Assembly: GCA_001828545.1 (NCBI GenBank)
Contig: MHYW01000031.1
Coordinates: 4,214 to 13,616, forward strand
DNA length: 9,403 nt
Reading direction: 5' to 3'
Origin: Planctomycetes bacterium RIFCSPHIGHO2_12_FULL_52_36
Lineage (GTDB): Bacteria; Planctomycetota; Brocadiia; Brocadiales; Bathyanammoxibiaceae
Positions 5,405-9,403 of the stretch are shown piece by piece; the stretch's first letter is position 1, and each line of letters opens with the position of its first letter. The translations under genes were made by a program, and so were the position numbers. The notes beneath the pieces were generated by a model. That model made no database searches. It worked only from the letters and a program-made list of their open reading frames with translations, and was not told the origin of the DNA.

Positions 5405-6243
5405 CTCTTTACCTCCTGGAACTGGCCGGCAAACCGCTGGTTCATCTCCTGCTCCCGCTCTGTATATGTCTTGAGCCTCTTCATTAGTTCGTCGTAGTCC
5501 ACCTGGTGGCCGTCAAACTCAGGGCCGTCCACACAGCCAAAACGCGTTACTCCCCCCACGGTCACCCTGCAGGCGCCGCACATCCCGGTAGCATCCACCA
5601 TGATGGGGTTCAGGCTTACGATAGTCTTGAGACCATAGGGCTTGGTGACTTTGCTTACGGCGGCCATCAGTGGTACGGGGCCTACGCAGACCACGAGGTC
5701 TATCTTCCGTCCTTCGTCAATGAGTTTCTGTAATAACTGGGTAGGGAAGCCGTGGAATCCTGCGGAGCCGTCATCGGTGGCTATCAGGAGTTCGTGGCTG
5801 ATTTTCCTCATCTCCTCCTCAAACATCACGAGGGACTTGTTACGGGCACTGATAATGGCAATTACGTGGTTACCTGCCTTGTAGAGGGCCTCGGTGATGG
5901 GTCTACCCAGGGCCGTACCTAGCCCGCCTCCAATACTGACGACCGTACCGTAATTTTTGACGGGGGTGGGATGGCCCATGGGGCCTGCGATGTCCAGGAT
6001 GTGGTCCCCTACCTTCAAGGTGCTCAACTGCTTGGTGGTATAGCCTACCGTCTGGAAGACAATGCTTATAGTCCCGGCCTCTGGGTCTGCGTCAGAGATG
6101 GTTAAAGGTATGCGTTCCCCCTGCTCGTCTATCTTGACGACGACAAATTGGCCTGCCTTCCGCTTTCTGGCTATCTTGGGGGCCTCTACTACAGTGCGGT
6201 AGATAACGTCTGAGAGTTTCTCCTTTGCTACTATCTTGAACAT
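5401..6243 (-). CDS. nfnA: NfnA/SudB-type FAD/NAD-binding, [2Fe-2S] subunit (dihydroorotate dehydrogenase electron-transfer-like)
   Basis: This 280-residue protein is of the ferredoxin-NADP reductase superfamily, PyrK/NfnA/SudB branch. The N-terminal FAD barrel has RIPLTI (44-49) and GPMGHP (87-92). The NAD(P) domain has IGGGLGTALGRPI (104-116) and CVGPVPLM (186-193). The C-terminal cluster site MVDATGMCGAC...FGCVDGPEFD supplies only three cysteines (222, 225, 237) near Asp217. This agrees with the Asp plus three Cys ligation known for the [2Fe-2S] cluster of Nfn small subunits. It is the first gene of the operon, with a promoter at 6290-6317 and GGAG about 8 nt before the ATG. Its ATGA overlap with gltA implies a one-to-one complex, probably the electron-bifurcating NADH/NADPH/ferredoxin enzyme. 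A sulfide dehydrogenase (SudAB) role is the alternative. Confidence 0.9.
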   Translation of the reverse strand: MFKIVAKEKLSDVIYRTVVEAPKIARKRKAGQFVVVKIDEQGERIPLTISDADPEAGTISIVFQTVGYTTKQLSTLKVGDHILDIAGPMGHPTPVKNYGTVVSIGGGLGTALGRPITEALYKAGNHVIAIISARNKSLVMFEEEMRKISHELLIATDDGSAGFHGFPTQLLQKLIDEGRKIDLVVCVGPVPLMAAVSKVTKPYGLKTIVSLNPIMVDATGMCGACRVTVGGVTRFGCVDGPEFDGHQVDYDELMKRLKTYTEREQEMNQRFAGQFQEVKR

Positions 6244-6289
6244 TCCATCTTCTCCAGGGATTACCTAAAAACGGTACGATGACAATCCT

Positions 6290-6317
6290 ATAATAGCACA
6301 CAAAAAACCAGTTTCAA
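6290..6317 (-). promoter_or_regulatory. Sigma70-type promoter of the nfnA-gltA-thiS-thiG-hisF operon
   Basis: On the minus strand there is a -35 TTGAAA (6317-6312), a 16-nt spacer and a -10 TATTAT (6295-6290). The start would be near 6283, giving a leader of about 40 nt before the nfnA ATG at 6243. The leader contains GGATT (6285-6281) and AATCC that could pair, but I see no recognisable riboswitch, and in particular no thiamine-pyrophosphate element ahead of the thi genes. Confidence 0.55.
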
Positions 6318-6340
6318 GGGGCTTCAGGGAGGCGAAGTTT

Positions 6341-6433
6341 GTAGGGGTGGCCCGGCCCTGTACCAATCAGGTACAGGGCTTTGTCCTGCACTTTTGCCCT
6401 GCACCCTTGTGGTGTAGGGCGGGTCGCCCCTAC
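6341..6433. repeat. 93-bp cloverleaf-like inverted-repeat element
   Basis: The outer arms GTAGGGGTGGCCCG (6341-6354) and CGGGTCGCCCCTAC (6420-6433) pair with two weak positions. Inside are two hairpins: GCCCTGTACC/GGTACAGGGC (6355-6364 and 6370-6379, perfect, loop of 5) and GCCCTGCACC/GGTGTAGGGC (6396-6405 and 6411-6420, one wobble, loop of 5). The GTAGGGG/CCCCTAC ends match those of the 28-bp palindromes at 86 and 1535. It starts 11 nt beyond the stop of the GltD-like gene and ends upstream of the nfnA promoter. No coding potential or T-tract is seen. It looks like a non-autonomous MITE-like element rather than a terminator. Confidence 0.8.
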
Positions 6434-6444
6434 TTACAAGTACA

Positions 6445-8145
6445 TCATCTCTGGCGGACAAAGGAGATGTTCTGGTGAGGACAGGCCCTCAGGCATGTGC
6501 CGCACTGGATGCAGAGTTCTGGCGTAGTGTGAACCCCCGAGTCTTCCGTATACCACTTACCGTTGCTAAACCAGGTCCCTGGTTGACCCTCGGTAGTCTC
6601 TTGAAGCACCAGTTCCAGCGCCTCCTGTGGACAGCTCTCCACACATCTGCCGCAACGATGACAGGACGCCTTGTCTATGTCTATGAAGTAATCGCATTGT
6701 AGACACCTGGTGGCCTCGTAAATAGCAAGCTCCCTGGACATGCTGTCCTCCACCTCCTGGAACCTCTGTCCGGAGGGGCCTAGCCACCCGCCGTAGACCT
6801 TTTCGCGGCGGAGTCTCTCCGGGTCTTCAGAATACCAGGGTGAATTATCCAGCCTCCTGGGTTTGGGAGGCAGGCTGGGTAACCTGGGATCCTGTCCGAG
6901 GAACTTGAGTATCTCAATGGAGGCCTCGTGGGCCTGGGCAATGACCTCTATGACGCTGGTGGTGCCGGCAAGGAAGTCACCCGCTGCGAACACCCCCTCT
7001 ACGTTAGTGCTGTAGCCCTGGCGGCCGGTTACGAAGTTAAAGTTCAGAGGAAAGGCGGTGAGGTCTGGCTCCTGGGCAACGGCTGGGACCACTACCTCGG
7101 CGTTTATCTCAAACTCGCTGTCCTGGACGGGGACTGGTACACGCCGCCCACCTTTCTGAGATTTGGCCCCTTCTTCCTCTTTCAGTTCCATCTTTACGCA
7201 TTTCAGTTTGGCCACTTTCTTACCGCCCTGGCCTATTATCTCTACGGGAGCCACCAGGTAATAAACTGGTATACCCTCTTTGAGTAGGGCTATCTGTTCT
7301 AGTTCGTCCATAGGCATCTCTTCCTTACCCCTTCGGTAGAGGATGAATGCCCTGGCCCCCATCCTGATGGCGCTCCTGGCCGCATCGGCTGCGGTGAAAC
7401 CACCGCCGATTACGGCCACTGACTTACCCCTGACGTCCACAGGCTCACCCAGGCTGAGCTTCCTTAGGAACACGATGCCTGGAAAGACCCCTTCCAGTTC
7501 TTCACCCTTGACCTTCATGAGTTTGGGCCTGTGGGCCCCGGCGGCAACGAATACGGCATCAAAGTCCTTTCTCAGGCCATCTAATTGTATATCCCGCCCC
7601 AGGGCGGTGTTGAGTTTGATCTCTACCCCTAGTCTCTTTAGTATGTTTATCTCTTCCGTTATTATGCTGATGGGCAGGCGGTAGGAGGGGATGCCCACCC
7701 TTAACATCCCGCCAGGCTCAGGCAGGGCCTCAAACACCACTACCTCACAGCCCGAGAGTATAAGGTCATTGGCGGCGGCAAGCCCCGCGGGACCAGCGCC
7801 TATTATTGCTACGGACTTGCTGTTCTTCTTTATTGGTAGGGTTTCTGCCAGGAACCTCTCTACGTAGTCGGGGTGGAGGTTATCTGTGATGAATCTCTTT
7901 AGCCCCCTGATGGCCACAGGTTCGCGGGAGAATTTCTCTCCGTCCCTGGGTTTTATGTACTGCCTCTTGCAGGCGCTCTCGCAATAGTGGACGCAGACCC
8001 GTCCGCAGATACTGGGGAAGACGTTGGCTACCCGGTTGACCTTCCATGCCCCGTAGAAATCGCCTTCCAGGATTAGCCGGATGTATTCGGCTACGTTAGT
8101 GTGGGTAGGACAGGCGTTCTGACAAGGTGGCACCGCCACACTCAT
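6445..8145 (-). CDS. GltD-like FAD-dependent oxidoreductase with C-terminal 2[4Fe-4S] ferredoxin domain
   Basis: From ATG 8145 the product is 566 residues. The N-terminus has a GltD-type Fe-S domain (PPCQNACPT, then CGRVCVHYCESACKR). It is followed by the FAD motif GAGPAGLAAAN, the NAD(P) site GGGFTAADAARSA, the YRRGKEEMPM segment and FAAGDFLAG. After a linker, the C-terminus carries CHRCGRCVESCP and CIQCGTCLRACP, two complete CxxCxxCxxxCP motifs that predict two [4Fe-4S] clusters, plus an extra CLQC just before. It is a longer paralogue of the neighbouring GltA and probably passes electrons between NAD(P)H and ferredoxin or a partner enzyme, which is not identified. The longer start at 8193 is rejected because a promoter -10 (8184-8179) lies inside that extension and it has no SD, whereas ATG 8145 has GGAGG 11 nt upstream. 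Confidence 0.85.
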   Translation of the reverse strand: MSVAVPPCQNACPTHTNVAEYIRLILEGDFYGAWKVNRVANVFPSICGRVCVHYCESACKRQYIKPRDGEKFSREPVAIRGLKRFITDNLHPDYVERFLAETLPIKKNSKSVAIIGAGPAGLAAANDLILSGCEVVVFEALPEPGGMLRVGIPSYRLPISIITEEINILKRLGVEIKLNTALGRDIQLDGLRKDFDAVFVAAGAHRPKLMKVKGEELEGVFPGIVFLRKLSLGEPVDVRGKSVAVIGGGFTAADAARSAIRMGARAFILYRRGKEEMPMDELEQIALLKEGIPVYYLVAPVEIIGQGGKKVAKLKCVKMELKEEEGAKSQKGGRRVPVPVQDSEFEINAEVVVPAVAQEPDLTAFPLNFNFVTGRQGYSTNVEGVFAAGDFLAGTTSVIEVIAQAHEASIEILKFLGQDPRLPSLPPKPRRLDNSPWYSEDPERLRREKVYGGWLGPSGQRFQEVEDSMSRELAIYEATRCLQCDYFIDIDKASCHRCGRCVESCPQEALELVLQETTEGQPGTWFSNGKWYTEDSGVHTTPELCIQCGTCLRACPHQNISFVRQR

Positions 8146-8178
8146 TTTTTTAAATCCCTCCCCCCAGCCTTGCCGTTG

Positions 8179-8206
8179 ATTATACCGTCTCATGGGAAAA
8201 GTTCAA
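8179..8206 (-). promoter_or_regulatory. Sigma70-type promoter for the GltD-like gene
   Basis: On the minus strand there is a -35 TTGAAC (8206-8201), a 16-nt spacer and a perfect -10 TATAAT (8184-8179). Transcription would begin near 8172, which places the longest-ORF ATG (8193) upstream of the start of the mRNA. The resulting leader of about 27 nt carries the GGGAGGG ribosome site in front of ATG 8145. Confidence 0.65.
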
Positions 8207-8238
8207 GTGATTTTCTGGTCTGACATAACACCGTTCTT

Positions 8239-8267
8239 TTGACACCGTATACTTTTAATGATAAAAT
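8239..8267 (+). promoter_or_regulatory. Near-consensus promoter for nrnA, divergent
   Basis: A perfect -35 TTGACA (8239-8244), a 17-nt spacer and a -10 TAAAAT (8262-8267) occur on the plus strand. The start is expected near 8274. The -10 lies downstream of the longest-ORF ATG at 8258, so translation must begin later, at ATG 8279. This promoter and the minus-strand one at 8179-8206 diverge, with the two -35 boxes about 32 nt apart. Confidence 0.65.
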
Positions 8268-8278
8268 GTTTTGATAAG

Positions 8279-9358
8279 ATGAAGAACACCTTAAAGAGCA
8301 TAAAAAGACTGATAGATAGATCTAGTAAGACCCTGCTGACCTCTCATATACGCCTGGACGGGGACGCCCTGGGCTCTGAACTGGCCCTGTATTATGCCTT
8401 GAAGGATTTGGGCAAAGACCCTGCTATTATCAACGATTCCCCCATCCCTAGGGTCTACAAGTTCCTGGTCAGAGAGGTCCCCGTACGAGAGGTCAAGACG
8501 GCGGAGGCCAGTCCGCCTGAGCCTGCCCTTGAGTCCGCCTCAGGCGGAGAAGGGGCGGACGCTGGAGGTGGGGCCGTCCTATCCTCCTCTGGTAAGGATA
8601 AGGGATTTGACCTGGTAATCTCCGTAGATACGCCAGTCAAGGATCGGCTAGGGAAGGTCGCACGGCTCTTTTCTGACCCCACTCCCGTAATAAACATTGA
8701 CCACCATCCGCCTCAGGCGGACGGGGGCAATTTTGGTACGGTGAACTGGGTAGATACCGGCAAGTGCTCCACCGGGGAGATGGTCTACGACCTCCTCAGG
8801 TCGGCAGGGTGGAAGATTACCCCCCGTATAGCCGAGGCCCTGTACGTGGCGATCGTTACTGATACCAACCGTTTTACCAACCCGAATACCACCTCAAAGA
8901 CCCTGAGGGCGGCCGCCCACCTCATTGACTGTGGGGCGGACCCCACGGAGATAGGCAACCACCTCTACAAGGCCAACACCTATGGCCAACTCCAGCTCGC
9001 CGCAAGGGCCACTGAGACCATGAAGTTTTTTGGAGGCAAGAGGATTGCCACCATATGGCTCACGAGAGAGATGATGAAGGAGGCCCGTACACCCTCCATA
9101 GATACCCAGGACTTCCCCGATATACCTGCCTCCGTAGAGGGGGTTTCGGTGGGGGTGCTCCTCAGGGAACTGGGAGAGCCTAACAAGGTGAAGGTGAGTC
9201 TGCGCTCCAGGGACGGCGTGGACGTGAACCGTGTAGCCCAGAAGTTCGGCGGAGGGGGACACAAGGGGGCCGCAGGGTGCGAACTGCAGGGTACCATTGA
9301 AGAGGTGCAGGGGGTGGTGGTGAAAGAGATAGAGAAGGCCCTGGAAGAGGGGCCGTAA
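8279..9358 (+). CDS. nrnA: DHH/DHHA1 phosphoesterase, NrnA-type (oligoribonuclease / pAp phosphatase)
   Basis: NrnA-type enzymes are Mn-dependent phosphoesterases that degrade 2-5 nt RNA and dephosphorylate pAp. From ATG 8279 the product is 359 residues, compared with about 310-330 for the family. Metal motifs occur in order: SHIRLDGDALGS near the N-terminus, a single Asp in VISVDTP, NIDHHP (DHH at 141-143), and IVTDTNRF. The C-terminal DHHA1 domain has FGGGGHKGAAG (323-333) for substrate binding. The extra length comes mainly from a low-complexity segment of about 38 residues before VISVDTP, and from a few residues just after DHH; both contain the 15-bp palindrome. ATG 8279 is about 5 nt from the predicted mRNA start, so the message may be leaderless; no SD is visible. 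ATG 8258 is the alternative start. Confidence 0.93.
   Translation: MKNTLKSIKRLIDRSSKTLLTSHIRLDGDALGSELALYYALKDLGKDPAIINDSPIPRVYKFLVREVPVREVKTAEASPPEPALESASGGEGADAGGGAVLSSSGKDKGFDLVISVDTPVKDRLGKVARLFSDPTPVINIDHHPPQADGGNFGTVNWVDTGKCSTGEMVYDLLRSAGWKITPRIAEALYVAIVTDTNRFTNPNTTSKTLRAAAHLIDCGADPTEIGNHLYKANTYGQLQLAARATETMKFFGGKRIATIWLTREMMKEARTPSIDTQDFPDIPASVEGVSVGVLLRELGEPNKVKVSLRSRDGVDVNRVAQKFGGGGHKGAAGCELQGTIEEVQGVVVKEIEKALEEGP
8500..8559. repeat. Palindrome TCCGCCTCAGGCGGA (8534-8548) and half-copies inside nrnA linker
   Basis: The full 15-bp palindrome at 8534-8548 is read in frame as TCC GCC TCA GGC GGA, Ser-Ala-Ser-Gly-Gly. Around it lie half-elements: GGCGGA (8500-8505) facing TCCGCC (8512-8517) across 6 nt, and another GGCGGA at 8554-8559. 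The cluster encodes a Gly/Ala/Ser/Pro-rich segment between the first and second metal-binding motifs that typical NrnA proteins lack. It looks like one or more palindrome insertions that have partly decayed. Confidence 0.8.
8707..8721. repeat. Palindrome TCCGCCTCAGGCGGA, second copy inside nrnA
   Basis: This is exactly the same 15-mer as at 3654 and 8534, here beginning at the third base of the second catalytic His codon of DHH. It is read as CAT CCG CCT CAG GCG GAC, giving His-Pro-Pro-Gln-Ala-Asp, so it uses a different frame from the copy at 8534. Because 15 is a multiple of three, the insertion keeps the downstream DHHA1 domain in frame. Confidence 0.85.
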
Positions 9359-9403
9359 ACAATTCCAGCTTGAGTTCCCAGGAAGAACTACTAAGGCTTA
9401 CGA

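Noticed and set aside
6341..6433. tRNA-like or riboswitch gene suggested by the cloverleaf shape
   Set aside because: There is no anticodon arm, no T-loop GTTCRA motif and no acceptor-type end, and its GTAGGGG/CCCCTAC ends match the dispersed palindromes.
8894..9297. Minus-strand ORFs of 105-122 residues opposite nrnA
   Set aside because: They overlap the conserved DHHA1 domain coding region, have no family features and no ribosome site that I can see.

Overview
The window is about 9.4 kb of compact, moderately GC-rich bacterial DNA. It carries seven conventional genes, six on the minus strand and one on the plus strand. It also carries one unconventional locus: three tandem micro-ORFs, each encoding the same lysine/glycine nonapeptide, with their own promoter and terminator. 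The conventional genes are a geranylgeranyl-reductase-type flavoprotein, hisF, thiG, thiS, an Nfn/Sud-type flavoprotein pair (gltA/nfnB and nfnA/sudB), a second GltD-like flavoprotein with a C-terminal 2[4Fe-4S] domain, and an NrnA-type DHH phosphoesterase. The Fe-S flavoproteins suggest an anaerobic or microaerobic bacterium. The lineage cannot be fixed from the sequence alone. An uncultured Planctomycetota/Nitrospirota-like genome is a guess, based only on the gene types and on the abundant short palindromic repeats.

Layout. At 86-1562 the geranylgeranyl-reductase-like gene is bracketed by two almost identical 28-bp palindromes. At 1646-1962 there is a self-contained minus-strand unit. It has a near-consensus sigma70-type promoter, three 75-nt direct repeats each holding a perfect Shine-Dalgarno and a 10-codon ORF (M/V-KKKGGKKK-stop), and a strong intrinsic terminator. 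At 2026-6317 a minus-strand operon reads promoter, nfnA, gltA (ATGA overlap), thiS, thiG, hisF. A 93-bp cloverleaf-like repeat lies at 6341-6433. From 6445 to 9358 the GltD-like ferredoxin fusion (minus) and nrnA (plus) are divergently transcribed from facing promoters at 8179-8267.

How the genes work together. nfnA and gltA encode subunits predicted to exchange electrons between NAD(P)H and ferredoxin. The GltD-like protein upstream is a larger paralogue of GltA that carries its own ferredoxin module. thiS and thiG build the thiazole of thiamine and hisF closes the imidazole ring of histidine; these three appear simply to share the operon. nrnA degrades nano-RNA and pAp.

The most interesting material is the micro-ORF array, followed by a 15-bp palindrome (TCCGCCTCAGGCGGA). 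That palindrome occurs once between genes and twice inside nrnA. The two nrnA copies are read in different frames, which looks like a tiny element that inserts into coding sequence without breaking it. Promoter positions also argue that the GltD-like gene and nrnA start downstream of their longest-ORF starts.
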